Below the pieces are notes generated by a model. The model was given only the letters and a program-made list of their open reading frames with translations, was not told the DNA's origin and did not search any database. DNA of 64,000 bases from positions 12,352,755 through 12,416,754 of the forward strand of contig CP154957.1 of NCBI GenBank assembly GCA_039621445.1. Direction: 5' to 3'. Origin of the DNA: Euglena gracilis (lineage: Eukaryota > Euglenida > Euglenophyceae > Euglenales). Below, one piece after another: positions 32,603 through 60,334 of the stretch. Position 1 is the stretch's first letter, and each line of letters begins with the position of its first letter. The position numbers and the translations under genes were made by a program.

Positions 32603-33449
32603 GCCGCAGCCCCACAGGGTTTAACGTGTGCCGCTGCATCGCCCGCCGGTGGTGGGGGTCGCCAGCCTGCTCGGATGCGGCGGCGGCGACCCTCATCCTG
32701 GGCGGCCGGCTGGGCCGCGGCGCAGGACGCCCCTCGGCACTGGAGCAGAGGGGCGCCGTGCCAGCAGCTGGCGGGGCTCGACTGGCACCGCCGCCCAGAG
32801 GGGGCTGCGCCATACCTCGATGGCTTCCGTGGACTCAGAGGATGTCCCACCACGAACACACTGCCATTTGAAAGAGTGTTGGAAGGAAAATTGCATCCCT
32901 ATTATGGATGAACGGCTCTGTCCAGGACTTGTGCTGCAGGTTGGATGGCCAACTTTCGAGCAGCTCCTTCCGCCTTTGGTGGCCGTCTTTTTTTTTTGAA
33001 ACATGGAACTTGAATTGAATAAAATGTTGACCTTGAATTTCAGAAAGTTTTTTTTTCCAGCAGCGGTTTGCAGTGGACACAGCACCTCTGCAGTGGACAT
33101 CATCCTCAACGCACAGTCTACGTTTCGTCGGGCAATTGTGCCAGCGCTGCTGAGTATCGCACGCAGATCTCTTTAGAAACTCCACTCCACCCTCACCAAC
33201 AGCATCAGCAGCAATTTGCAGCCGTTGGTACGATTGCCCGGCATGGATGCGGTCTTGTCGTCTGCCGGTGCACACGAAGGGATCTGATGGCGAGCGCCTG
33301 GAGGGCTGGTACCACCAACACCCTGCACAGCCCCTAACACTGTGCGCTGTCTTTTTTTCTTCTTCAAACGATCGTGGTTTGTTCTTCCCAAAAGGCCTGT
33401 CTGTGGCCTGTAGGGGGATTCGACCGATTGTTGTTTCCAGCAGTTGAAG
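32603..33449. other. Region with a possible exon and spacer
   Basis: A GC-rich block (about 32667-32717) follows CTGCTCGG (CTG at -8) and reads DAAAATLILGGRLGR before a CAG at +4. It may belong to the unidentified 30.9-38 kb gene. The remainder to 33449 has no supported exon. Confidence 0.3.
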
Positions 33450-33458
33450 CTGGAACCA

Positions 33459-34760
33459 GACATTCATTTAGTGTGGTACAACAAGGTTGTCATTTTGTGG
33501 TTCACTGTGGACACCAAAATTTATTTTTGTGGTTCACGTGTGGACACCCAAAAATTTTTTGTGGTTCACCTGTGGACACCAAAAAATTTTTTGTGGTTCA
33601 CCTGTGGACACCAAAAAAATATTTGTGGTTCACATGTGGACACCAAACATTTGGGTCAAAAAATCTATTTTTCCAAAATTTCTCGAAAATGGTGGGGAGT
33701 CAAAGGAAAGGTCCGGAGACCTGAATTGAAGTCTTTTGAAGCCCTCTCTAAGGGTATTTGATTTCCTGCAACTCACCGCCCAGCCCGAGTTACGGCCATT
33801 GTTCAGCCAATTTGGGCCATTTTGACAGTTTTGGCCTGTTTTGATTTAGCCGTTTTTGGATGGAAAAGGTCGAAAAATTCGAAAAAAAAATCGAAAAAAA
33901 ATTGCCTGAAACGATGTTTCCCGGAGCCGGAATAACTGTTTTTGAGCCGAAAATGAGCGTTTTTTCGACCCCCCGCCCCCCCCCCCCCGGTTTTGGCCTG
34001 GAACCCATGCATTTGGGTGCAAATTTTTATATTGAGCCTCAAGAGGGTCCTAAAATACCCGGCGCTTTGCGCCGGAAGATTTTTTTTTGCCTCCGCAGAG
34101 GAGGAGGGGTGGGGGACCCCCCTTCCGAAACTGGGGGGGGGGTGGGGGACCAGGTTTGAATAGTGTTGAGCTCTTTATGGGATTTGCACGTAATGGATTT
34201 CCGAAAAGACTCGCATTGCAAATTTCCATTAATTTGCAAATTACACACCTGCAATTTACGGTTACTTACAGTAATTTTTGAAAGGTTAAGAGGTCAGCGA
34301 CCCCCTCCCATGCCCCCCCCCCCACACCCCTTTGCTTCGATTTTTTCGACTTTTTCACCCGGAAACTGAGAAGATTCGGTGACCAAAAACTTGAGGTTGG
34401 AGGGGGGTCCCCCCCCCCCCCCCCCCTCCTCCGAGATTCCCATACAAGCCTGGGGGTGTGATTCGCTGCCACACTTTACGGATTGAGCCGGAGCCAAGGT
34501 GACAATTTGGTTGAGGTCTCTCAAGATCAATCCGCTTTTAGTTGTAAAACTTAATTTTTTCCCGATACTCAATCAAGATTTGTGGGCAACAAAATTTTTT
34601 GTGGACACCAAAAAATTTTTTGTGGTTCACCTGTGGACACCAAAAAAAAATTGTGGTTCACATGTGGACACCAAAAAAAAATTTGTGGTTCACATGTGGA
34701 CACCAAAAAAATTTTTGTGGTTCACACGTCTTTTGTGAACCACACTAAATGAATGTCTGG
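33459..34760. mobile_element. 1.3 kb TIR element with tandem arrays
   Basis: The inverted ends GACATTCATTTAGTGTGG and CCACACTAAATGAATGTC lie inside a direct repeat CTGGAACCA (33450-33458 and 34761-34769). Just inside each end is an array of GTGGTTCACNTGTGGACACC units followed by A/T runs (33498-33645 and 34600-34730), both in the same orientation. The middle holds A/T-rich sequence, a GGCGCTTTGCGCC hairpin and poly-C. No transposase is visible. Confidence 0.8.
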
Positions 34761-35047
34761 CTGGAACCATGGTTTGGCGTGCCAGAAAACCAGAGGTGGG
34801 GAGGTGATGACAAAGTCCCCCATCCCCCCTTTGGACACATTCTCTGAGGGGTAAACATTTATTTGCTGGCAAAAAATACGGCAAAATAATATGCCAAAAT
34901 AATTTAAAGGCCAAAAACAGCCAAAAACAGCCAAACAGCCAAAATTGGAATATATCCCCACTTGTGGCTATTTCTTTTTCTGACCTGCCCCCCCCCCCCA
35001 TTTTCTCATGACTACCCCCCCCCCTGGTCAGAGACTAACAGGAATGG

Positions 35048-35236
35048 GTGACGACCGTGCAGCTCGTAACCCGCCGGGAGGAGAGAAGGGGGGCCAAAGT
35101 CGTGGCCACGCTCCAGTCCACAGGAAAAGCCGTCACAGGGACTGCCCAACGGCAGGCATTTGACGACCCTGGCATCTGTCAGCCCTCTCAGACCACACCA
35201 AACCACGGGCAATTTCCCCGATTTTTCACCGACACG
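35048..35236. repeat. Left arm of a 190-base inverted repeat
   Basis: This segment, beginning GTGACGACCGTGCAGCTCG, recurs as its reverse complement at 35925-36109 with a few substitutions. The separation is about 690 bases. Both arms keep an open frame (VQLVTRREERRGAKVVATL), but the frame has no known domain and no splice context. Confidence 0.85.
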
Positions 35237-35429
35237 GGCAGATTCCACACACCTGCCAACCACATCGTTGCGTCCTTAATTTGTACAGGTGCCTGCGCTA
35301 CCCAGACGACCTGACCCAAAGGCGAAAGGGTCAGGAGTGCCTAACGTTAAACAAATCTGTGGACGCTGCCGTCCACACGATGCGCCCCCGCCAAACCGGT
35401 GCGCCAAACGCCAGGGTGGGGCTGCCCCG

Positions 35430-35526
35430 ACTCAGTCGCCCGCAGCAGCCCGGCGGCGGAAGCCCGGCTGGCCACGGCCCACCTGCTGGTGGACCGGCGG
35501 GCCTGCGACACGCTGACGAACTTCAC
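35430..35526 (+). CDS. Possible exon of an unidentified gene
   Basis: The frame reads SVARSSPAAEARLATAHLL and continues VDRRACDTLTNF. CTG is at -8 to -6 (35422-35424) and CAG at +4 to +6 (35530-35532). It lies in the loop between the two inverted-repeat arms. The product is not recognised. Confidence 0.4.
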
Positions 35527-35924
35527 ACGCAGGCCCCGGCCCATGGCGAGGGCCATGGGTCTCGGGTGGGAATCCCCTCCCCTCCTCCGGTTGGATTGAA
35601 GGGATGGGCCGACGGTCTGGGTTTCCTCCAGAACGATTCCAAGCACCTTTTGGCGATGGCTGTGGTGGCTGGATAGAAATATTACGGTACCACTGCCACC
35701 GAGATCCCCTGACTGTTGGCTCTTTCAGTACAAAAGGCAGGTTGGCAGAGCACTGATAAGCAACCCTCTCAGACCTTCCATTTTTCATTCAGTTTGAAAT
35801 GAATATCCCAATCCCCCAAAAATAAAATTGTCGAAATGACACTTATTTCAGCGGCAGAATGCAGAAAATTCTGCAAAGTTTTCGCAAAAAATTGGTCTTC
35901 AGGGGCCTGTCGGTGCTTTCTGCG

Positions 35925-36109
35925 TCGGTGAAAAATCGGGGAAATCGCCTATGGTTTGGTGTGGTCTGAGAGGGCTGACAGATGTCAGGGTCGTCAAATG
36001 CCTGCCGTTGGGCAGTCCCTGTGACGGCTTTTCCTGTGGACTGGAGCGTGGCCACGACTTTGGCCCCCCTTCTCTCCTCCCGGCGGGTTACGAGCTGCAC
36101 GGTCGTCAC
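35925..36109. repeat. Right arm of a 190-base inverted repeat
   Basis: Reverse complement of 35048-35236, ending CGAGCTGCACGGTCGTCAC. The two arms could form a long RNA hairpin if transcribed. Confidence 0.85.
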
Positions 36110-36808
36110 CGACGCGTATCACATGCGGCGGGCGTGGTGGTGCGGGAGTGTCGTCCTCGCAGCAGAGGGTATCGCAATCGACGAAGCTGTATGCAACCCA
36201 GCTTCCCAACAACATATGTGCATGCGTGTCTGAAGTATTGTTGAAGTATTGAAAGCGCAACTGAGAGTATTCTCCTTCAGTGCAAACTGAACAGGAGCAA
36301 TGTCTATGACCCCCCTCCCGACACCAGACTTTCCCACACAAGAGGGGAGATGGCGGGAGGTTTTTTTTTGAAAGAAGCAGTTGCCATTACTGCAAGGTTG
36401 AACGACACACGAAGCAATGTATGCGCGCCATGCTTTTCTGCCATGGAGTAATGAGGGGGAGGAGAGAGGGGCGAGGGGAGGAGGGAAAGGAAAGGGGAGA
36501 AAGATACAAAGAAGGCGTCCTTGCAGCTCAGATGGTGAGGCTCAGGGTTCCATATCAGGCGGGTGTACGGGGCAGAGGGGGGGGGGTGTCCTCCTGACCA
36601 GGGTGTGTTGGACCCAGGGGACACCAGAGATCCCCCCAAAAAGTTCATATTTTTCCTGTGGAGTTTTGGGCCGAATATTTTGGTCAAATTTCACAAGTTT
36701 ATCTCCAAAAAAGTGCCCCAAAATGGCATTCTGGGTTAATTTTGGGACTACTCCGTTGTTTACGGGGGGGGGGCTGTCCCCGGGGGGTCCGACCCCCAGG
36801 CACCTATG

Positions 36809-36925
36809 CTGACCGCAGCCGACCGCGGCCGACCGCGGGTTTCGGGACTGTCATAGGTGGGGTGCCGACCGCAGCCGACCGCAGCCGACCGCAGACGACC
36901 GCAGACGACCGCAGCCGACCGCGCA
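36809..36925. repeat. GCCGACCGCA decamer array, left
   Basis: Tandem units of GCCGACCGCA/GCCGACCGCG, interrupted by CTGTCATAGGTGGGGTGCC. A second array with the same unit lies at 37568-37652, and a matching CTGTCATAGGTGCTTGCC phrase follows that array. Confidence 0.9.
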
Positions 36926-37139
36926 ACTTTTTTTCTAATTGATGTCAACTTTTCAGTGAGAATGAGGAATCAGGCTCATTTTTATCGCAGATGTTGAGAT
37001 TTTTTTTTTGGCCAAAAGCAGGGTGATTTTGGACCATTTTTTGGCTTTTTTGGACCACTCTGGGCATTTTTTTTTGTTATTTTTGCCTGCTTTTGGAACT
37101 TTTGGCCATTTTAAACATTTTTTGCCACTTTTAGGCCAT

Positions 37140-37500
37140 TTTTAGGGCACGCTTGACTGCTCTTCATGTCAAAAGCAACAAAAAGACGTTTAAAGTGGCC
37201 TGAAAGTGGCCAGAAGTGGGTAAAAATGGCCAACAGCAGAGAAAAGTGGTCAAAAGTGGGTTAAAGAGGCCAAAAGTGGTCAAAAGAGGTCAAAGCAAAG
37301 GAAAAGCTGGCCAAAAGCAGCCAAAGCCCAGCAAAAAGTGGGCAAAAGCAACAAAAGTGACCAAAAGAAAGCGAAAGGCAGGACATAATGGGCAAAGGCA
37401 GCAAAAATCGACCAAAAGTCGGCAACAGTGGCCAAAAGCAGTCCAAAAGCGTCAAAAACTGGCCAAAAGCAGCGAAAAGTGGCCAAAAGTCGGCAACGGT
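37140..37500. repeat. Degenerate GGCCAAAAGTGG repeat
   Basis: Imperfect units of GGCCAAAAGTGGTCAAAAG extend over about 350 bases between the two decamer arrays. Similar lysine-encoding stretches occur at 62485-62625 and, in the opposite sense, at 11705-11895. Confidence 0.8.
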
Positions 37501-37567
37501 GGATTGTGTGGTTGTGATATATGCTCATTTTTTGTTGGCCTGCCCCCCACCTACAGCCAACTACTTT

Positions 37568-37652
37568 GCTGACCGCTGCCGACCGCAGCCGACCGCAGCC
37601 GACCGCAGCCGAACCCAGCCGACCGCGGCCGACCGCAGCCGACCGCCGGCTA
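37568..37652. repeat. GCCGACCGCA decamer array, right
   Basis: Eight to nine tandem decamers in the same orientation as the array at 36.8 kb. Confidence 0.9.
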
Positions 37653-37869
37653 AAATTTGGAATCTGTCATAGGTGCTTGCCGACCCCCCACCTGCCCTGG
37701 CACAGAGCCTGGTTCGGCGTGAGGTTTATATGCGGGCGGGGGACAAAAACAAGGGGGAACCTGCAGCTGACCTTTTTGGGACTGCCGACTCCGCAAACTG
37801 GCTTCGGGCCCTCCCTTCAGCCCCCCCCCCCATTCTTTGGGCCGCTGCCCGCTCCAGTCCGCTGACGCC

Positions 37870-38001
37870 CCGACGTCGGAGTCCCCGGCGCGGGCCGTCC
37901 GGGACTTCGTCCGGGCGGTGCTGTGGGTGCTCACCCGGCCGCTGCCCGGCGGTCCCTGCACCCTGGAGCGAGTCACGCGCTGGGTCCACCCGGACCGCTG
38001 A
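37870..38001 (+). CDS. Terminal exon of an unidentified gene
   Basis: After CTGACGCC (CTG at -8) the frame reads PTSESPARAVRDFVRAVLWV, then LTRPLPGGPCTLERVTRW and a TGA at 37999-38001. It is GC-rich, unlike the flanking repeat DNA. It could end the gene begun near 30.9 kb; the link is unproven. I do not recognise the family. Confidence 0.5.
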   Translation, partial: PTSESPARAVRDFVRAVLWVLTRPLPGGPCTLERVTRWVHPDR

Positions 38002-38057
38002 CCCCCGGTGGTTTGCCGTGCGGCGCGAACGCTGTCCGGTGTTTTCGTTTCCTTTTT

Positions 38058-38585
38058 GTCCAACCCAAAGTTTGTGTTTCATTTCATTTTTTCTGTACGG
38101 CCCAAAATTTGTGTTTCATTTCATTTTTTTGTGTACGGCCCAGACAATTGCTTAAGCACTGTCCCACCCCCCCCCCCCCCGGGGGTGGGTGCCTGGTTTT
38201 TTCAGAGTGACTGACTGGTTTTGGGCCCGGACCCCCTCCCCCCCCCCGGGGGGGGGGTCGGCCAGGAGTGGGCAAAAGTGGCTTGAGTGACCCCGGCGCC
38301 AAAGGCGCCGGAAAATTTTTTGGGCCTAAAATGGCCTAAAGTGACTGGAAAGTGGCCGTTTTTCTGAGTGGCCGACCCCCCCCCCCCCCGGTAGTGACTG
38401 GCTGGTTTTTTGAAAATGAGTGACTGACTGGTTTTTAAAAAAGTGGAGTGACCCCCCCTCCCCCCCCCCCGGGGGTCGGTAAGCAATTGTATGGTACGGC
38501 CCAAAATTTGTGTTTCATTTCATTTTTTTGTGTACGGCCCAAAATTTGTGTTTCATTTCATTTTTTGTGTACGGCCCAAAGTGAA
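38058..38585. repeat. TGTTTCATTTCATTTTTT minisatellite, interrupted
   Basis: About five units of roughly 38 bases, each TTTGTGTTTCATTTC, a T run and GTACGGCCCAAAA. A TIR element (38143-38493) splits the array inside a unit. Confidence 0.9.
38143..38493. mobile_element. TIR element nested in a minisatellite
   Basis: The ends GACAATTGCTTAAGC and GGTAAGCAATTGTATG are inverted copies. The flanking direct repeat GTACGGCCCA (38133-38142 and 38494-38503) is part of the minisatellite unit. The interior has AGTGACTGACTGG phrases and a GGCGCCAAAGGCGCC hairpin, as in the 26.9 kb element. Confidence 0.85.
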
Positions 38586-39118
38586 AGAAGCCTGACGTTG
38601 TCGGATGCGACGCACCGGATTGTTTTCCAGCCAGACCTTAACTGGTGCTCGAGCTCCAGCTCCCAAGCGCATGCCATCATTTTTTGAAGCCTCCCCCTGG
38701 GATAGCACGTCGGCTTTAAAATAGTACACAAGAGCAGGCTGAGCGTCGCTCAAAAATGCCCAGACATCCTCGAGCGCAACTCGAACGAAGGAAGGATACC
38801 GACGAGTGTGTTTTCATTGTATATTGATTTAGGTTTCCAAGAACAGCTGCTTGCCGCAATTCTTTTTTTTGCATAAAGAAAGGTTTGGCAGACACAACCC
38901 ATTGTTGCACAACCCCCCCCCCCCAAATGGCAGCCCCACATTGACCCCACTTGGCATTATGAGCATTTGTTGGTTTCCATTCGGTACATACATTGGGCTT
39001 CCGTAGCGGTTTCTATGTCAAAATGTGAATGGTCACTGACACAGACCAATAATCATTTCATCGCGTTCAGTTGTAGAGCCGGTCTACCAATAGAATCACT
39101 TCAAAACACACATCTGCC
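38586..39118. other. Spacer before the acyltransferase gene
   Basis: No exon was supported. No strong pyrimidine-AG stands just upstream of the ATG at 39119, so the start exon remains provisional and the mRNA leader site is unknown. Confidence 0.4.
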
Positions 39119-52586
<13,468 letters not shown>

Positions 52587-53244
52587 CCTCTGTCCTCCAC
52601 GCCGTCTAAAAATATTTGCATCCCCCCTTTGTCTGTCTCCCTCCGTGGTCCGCACTTAAAGTTTGTGTTTGTGGCTGCCCATTTTCAGTGCGGTTGTGCT
52701 GACCATCATTGACGAAGTATGTTGATGACCTGCATGTGCATTCCGTTTCTTGTCATGCAGGGGAATCCTGATTCCCATGCGGAAACAAACACCGCAAGCA
52801 CCGTTTGTCTCTCCCCCAACCGTATTGTCGAATCACTCTTCACTTTCCATCGCCCTCTAACCCCTGTTTCTCTCTGAAGCTGACATAACCTCCTTTTGTA
52901 TGTGACTTTTGAGCGTGTCATATGTGTTTCCATTTGGCCATGCCTTTTGTTGTCCAATGTGTCATGAAGGAATTTGATTCCTCTTGTCTTTTGAAAATAT
53001 TGGATTTTTTATATATATCTTGACTCTGGGTGCTTGTCGGACGTGTAGTTTTGGTGGGGTGGGTCGGTAGATGCTATCACAATGATCGCGGGGAGGGGGA
53101 TTGACACCTGCAATTCCCCCCCAAATTTCCGAAATTTCCGCAATTTTCCGCAATTCTTCCGTTTGTTTGCAAATCCTTGGCCTTTTTTTCTTCTTCAGGG
53201 GTTTCCCAATTTCTGATGAATCTAATTGAACCGACAGAAAGGAA

Positions 53245-54865
<1,621 letters not shown>

Positions 54866-54869
54866 CAGC

Positions 54870-54900
54870 GTGTGTGTGTGTGTGTGTGTGTGCGTGTGTG

Positions 54901-54933
<33 letters not shown>

Positions 54934-55060
54934 GTGTATGTGTGTGCATGTGCGTGCGCGTGTGTTTGTGTGTGTGTGTGTGCGCGCGCGCGCACATGTG
55001 TGTGTGTGTGTGTGTGGGTGGGTGGGTGGGTGGGTGGGCGGGTCCACACCCACCCACCCA
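54870..55060. repeat. TG/TGCG microsatellite and GGGT array
   Basis: (TG)n and (TGCG)n followed by GGGTGGGT and its inverse CACCCACC, about 190 bases before the UBL start codon. Confidence 0.95.
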
Positions 55061-55251
55061 CTCTCAAACACGCCGACCCTGACCAGCTGGCCGGCACCCG
55101 TCACTGCGCTCGAGGAGGCATTGACTGGAAGGTGGTCACCAGCCTCCCCACTGTGTGCCATTCCCCACGCCCCGCAGCCCCGTCCCTCGTCCCGCCCGAA
55201 GCGCCGGCGCGAAGCGAGGGGCGGCCGGGCGGGGCCGCCGGGGCGGCGGGG

Positions 55252-58200
55252 ATGCCGACGGTGCATGTGAAGTGGAACGGGGCGGTGCACGGCGTGGCGT
55301 TGCCGGCGGACGCCACCGTTGGGGCGCTGCGGGCGGAGCTGGAGAGGTTGGGCAGGGCATGGGAAGGCAGTGCTGGGCCCACCGGACCCTGGGTAACCCC
55401 CCCACCATTTTTTTTTGAGTGCCCCATGCACATTATTGCACCGTAGTTTCAGACCCTCGGGGGTGTGATATTTATTTGGGCACCGCGCACTTGAATGGGG
55501 GGTTCAGCACACGAGGGCCCGGGCAGGTCAGAAAGTCGGTGTCACTGAGCCACAGACTCGGAGTTGCTGAAAGCCGGGATAACACAACAAGGAGTGTTCA
55601 TTATCAAAAACATACGGCACAGCAAGCTATCTGTGTTTCTGAATTGACCGTCTGAAAAAAATTGACATTAAGGGCTTAATGTTTGAGGAGCTCTGAGTTT
55701 TTGAGCAAAATACTCGATGTTAGCATTTCTACTCATGTTTCGCTTACAACAAAAGATTGTTCTCGCGATCCACTCAGAATATATAGAAACGTCAATCCGA
55801 TCAACACAATTTTACCACTGATTGAAATGAGCCCCTTGATAAATGGTCATTTGATGAACGATCGCAAGAAATCAAATGGGAAAACGTTGGGGTATGGGAA
55901 GCAGTTGTGTGAGGAGTTTGGTGTTTGTGGTTTCCCGCCGTACTATGACGGTGTATTCGAATGCCGGGCAGCGGTTCCTCCCCTGCCCTGCTACTGACGG
56001 GGGTGCCCCAACCGCGCTCTGCCCCGCCTCGTGAGGGCTGCCGTGGACGGATGGCCCAGCCATTCTTGGGACACCGGAGCAAGGGCAGGTTTTATGGACC
56101 CCACACCCCCCCCGGCTTTACACTTGGGCGAGATTTCTCGGGGGGGCTTTGTCTTTGAGGGGGAATCAAAGTTTGTTGGGTGACCTCTATGAAGGTCCGC
56201 TGTTTTCAAACGTGGTCAAATGCCAGTTTACACCAGATTTCTTTTGCCCTGATTTCCCCCAAAATGACTTTTTGCCCAATATGGATTATTTCTCATTTAA
56301 AAAACCTTGTTATCCGCCCAATTTTTTTATGTTTACCCTGAATGTCACCTTGGGGGCTTAATTTTCGCTGGGCGTTATATTTGGGAGGGGGTATTATTCT
56401 GGGGTTTCTGCAGCCTTGTGCGCGCTCAGCCGATGGCAACGTCTTTTCTTTGACCACCTCAACCTCCGTGCGCTTTCGCCCCGTTCCTCGTCGTCGGGAT
56501 GCACCGGCACGCAGAACCGCCCGCGCCGCGCACAACGACGGACCAGGGCGCGCCCCGTTCCGGGCAGAAGCTGGCGGGGACGCTGGCCCTCACGAAGGCC
56601 GAGGACCACGCGGCACTCTTCGGCGTGGTGAAGGACGGCCAGAAGCTGATGATGATTGGCACGGCGGACCGGCCGCCCAGGGCTGCCCCCCCCCCTCCCC
56701 TGGCGTCTGGAGCAAGGGCCGGGACGCCTCCGGATCCCGGCAGCTCCATTGCAGCGGTTGTGGTGCCGCCCAACCGCCTATTATCCTGTGTGGCCTCAAA
56801 TGGCCTAAAGTGGCCGAAGAAGACGCTCAAGTGGCGTAATTTGGCCTAAAATGCACCAAGGTGAGCCACCTTGCTGTCGGAGAGTTTTATATATTGCCAA
56901 TCAACTTGCCGTGTGTGTAGCTTTCTCTGATAGGCAAGGGTTGCACAATTGGCAAGGTCCGACAAATGGTAATGAGTCCATGTTGCGAGCGCCGAAAATG
57001 GCTTTTTTTCACCGACTTTTTATGGTCGGAGAATAGTCTAAGTTGTTGGTAGAACCTTCAATGTGAATAAAAAAATATTCAATAAAAATGTTCTGGGTTC
57101 CGAGCGACTGGGTACCCACAAAACAGATAAGGGTGCCACACGACCTTTGTTTACACAGGATACACGGTTACACACCTTCTGTGTTGTTTCCTTTTCGCGG
57201 AGAGACCACCTTTGTGTCAAAATGGCCTACAATGGCCTGGTTTTCAATGTCCTAAACTGGCCAAATTGAGGGGCTCGACTATGGGGCTTAGGTGCTTGGG
57301 GGCTCCATCTATGCCACAACTGCTGCAGCACCTGGAGCCCCGGGCACATCAACGCGGTTCGGGTGGTTGCGCTGGGGATATGGGACCGCGGTTTTCTGTT
57401 TTCGGAGAACCACCCCCGTTGTATTTTCCTGCCGGACATCACTGCAGTGGGCCGCATCTCGTTCTGGGCCACCGCCATCGCCCCAGTGTTGATGCCAAAA
57501 CAAGGTCTCCCGAAGTGTTCGGAAAAAGGGGATTTGTATAGGGGAATTTTGCACAATGCGTACACCAGAGCTATCATATGATACAAGCAGTCGTCAGGAA
57601 CAGCGAAACCATGCAGTATGGAGTATTTTTTCAACAGCCAAATTTTTTTTTTCAGAGAACTGAATTCCCCGCCCATCAACTGCGTTTTCCGGGGAGGACT
57701 TCCGGCGTCCACACTGCAACCCGTTCCCGCTGGCGGCTGCCCGCAGGTGGGCGTAGGTGGGGGCCCTGTCGCCAGTGCAGCGGCCGGCCAAGCCATCGCC
57801 GGCCCCTGAACCGCCCAGCGCCACCCAGGGTGGTCCTCAGGAGACGGGAAGGTTTTTTGATTTCTGACAGACAGCCCCCCCCCCCTCCTTTTGGGCTCAA
57901 ACGAGCTTCAATGGGGTCAGGAATTGAACAGTCGGGGAAAACAGAACGCATTTTTTTTTTGATGTTTTGGGTGGATGGGCGATGGCCCAAGGTTGTGCAA
58001 AAATCAACTTTTTTTTTGCGATGTCGACCTGTCCTGGCCAAAAAGTGCTTCAACCCCCCAAAAATTAAGGCCTCCCCAAAATAAAACCCCCCAAAATAAG
58101 ACCCCCCCCCCTGGGCCGAGCGAGCAAAAATCCAAAAATAAGACCCCCCAAATAAGACCCCCCCTGACGGTGCGAAGCACCGAAGGCGGTGAAAATTTCC

Positions 58201-60274
58201 CCTGAAAAATTACCAAAAACCCCAATTTCACACAAAATTGATGAAATCTCAAAAAATTTCGGATTTTTGAATTCAAAAGCATGCTAAATGTCAACTTACA
58301 CCAATTTGCACATGGCGCGAAGCGCCGAAGGAAAATTTTTAATGTTTTTGGAAACCTGAAGAATGATGCTTTTTTCGGGCACGGGTCGGTCAAGAAAAAA
58401 ATCCAAAAATAAGACCTCCCCAAAATAAGACCCCCCGCAACGGACCCAAAAATAAGTCCCGGGTCTTATTTTTTGGGGGGGTTTAATTGTCTTGCCCATC
58501 TTTCTGTGGGTTTGGGGTCACCTGTGCTCAGACAGCGGAGCTTTTTGTATTCACTCAGTTACTGCCATGGCCCCACCCCCGCGCCGGTGTACGCCGCGCG
58601 GCACCTGACGGCCCAGAGCCCGATGTTGGCGGAGAGGTTCCAGAACGCGGCGAAGACCAAGGTGTGCTGGACGCTGTTCACTGTTTTTTTTTTTAGCACT
58701 TCTCTCTTTCTGACCTGCATACACATCGCTGGACAAATCTGGAATGAAAATTTGTCTGTTTGGATATGTATGCGTATGGGTGTGGGGAGGTGCATGCTTT
58801 TGCACCGTGAAAATGGTCGATTTGCTTGATTTTATTGTATTTTTTTGATACCCTGCATTTATTGTACTTTTTTTTTAAATACTCTGGCCCGTTTCAGAAC
58901 TTTTAGGGCCACGGACAATTGGGGACTTCGCAAATGAATTAGTGCTTGTTCTGCTCGCTGCCACCTCGCCACCTGGTGCTCCCTGCCAGGTGCTCAGTCT
59001 GGACCACCTCGTCATCAAAACCCTCTCCGATGATGTGTTCGCCCGCGTCCCCGACCTCTCCTCCCTTGACGTCAGCCATAACGTCTTGCTGGCACAATTG
59101 GCAGCTCACTTTCCCTTTCGTCTGACACACAAGCTTGCCGAACTCCACATTTTTTCCCGCCGGAATTGCCTCCTCATCTAAATCTCGCGCGCTCTATAAA
59201 AGGAACTAGCCTCTCGGGAGAAAGCAAGCAGAAATGAGTGAGGAATGCAGATATAATGTCGAAATGATGGGGTTGGGAACAAAGAATCATTTGGGGACCC
59301 TTGTGGGTGGCTTTTTTCTAAAAACCGCCCATGCACAACCCTCTGGGAAGACAACCCACCCACTCATCCACACCCCCCACCTAAAGTTGGCTGAAAACCT
59401 TGTAAAGGGTTTCCAGCCTGATGGTGCACCCCCAGGAGGGGGTCCAGCTCATAGATTTCTTCAACCCCTGTGTGATCCCTCCCCCGAGGGTTGGTTTTCA
59501 AGGGTGGGTGGTTGTGTTGGGGTCGTTGGGGGGGTGCACCGTGGGTTAGTCTGGCCTGTCCGATGCCCAGGACCAGAGGATTTCTTAAGCCGCAGGGGAT
59601 CCCATTCCCCGGGGGGGGGGGGGTCCAGCCAGCCAGCAGCCCAAATCGGAGCTGGGAGCCCCCCGGGGGGGGGGTCGAGTGAATAAAAGTTGGGCCAGCC
59701 GGCCGCAGGCTGGCCAGCCAACTGGGCTGCCCAGTTCACCTATCCCTGCATTTTTTTCTCATCACAGCTTCCTGGCCCTCAATGTCTGGCACATACACTG
59801 GCTCCATCCATCGGAGGCTGGACCCTCCCCCCCCCCCCCCCCGGGGGCCAGTAAGAAATCCCCTGCCCAGGACAGAAAACATTTTTTTTCAAAGGGTTTT
59901 GGCCATTTTTGGGTGGGTTTTGGGGTGGGTGGGGGGGTGGGCAACCCCCCCCCCCCACCTGGTGGGGCATGGGTGGTTTTGAATTGATGGTTAGGATGGT
60001 TAGGAAGTTGGACAGGTGGATAGGGATGATGAAGGGTTATTTTCACAGACAAATACCTAACCCTAACCCTAACAACGCTAACTGAAGTCCGTCCATGCAG
60101 TAAGAAACAAACGGTCACCAACTCGCTGTGACAGTATCCCTTTGGGTGGTGGATATGCCCTCTTGACTGGAAAGGGGGATTCGATCTACCCTCCACCTGC
60201 CCTTATGTCGAACCCTGGCGCACAGGAATGCACACACATACACACACACGCGCGCGCACACGCACAGATACACA

Positions 60275-60334
<60 letters not shown>

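Noticed and set aside
35012-36109. Mirror-image open frames (VQLVTRREERRGAKVVATL) as duplicated genes
   Set aside because: The conservation is explained by the inverted repeat itself. The frame has no domain and both strands are equally open.
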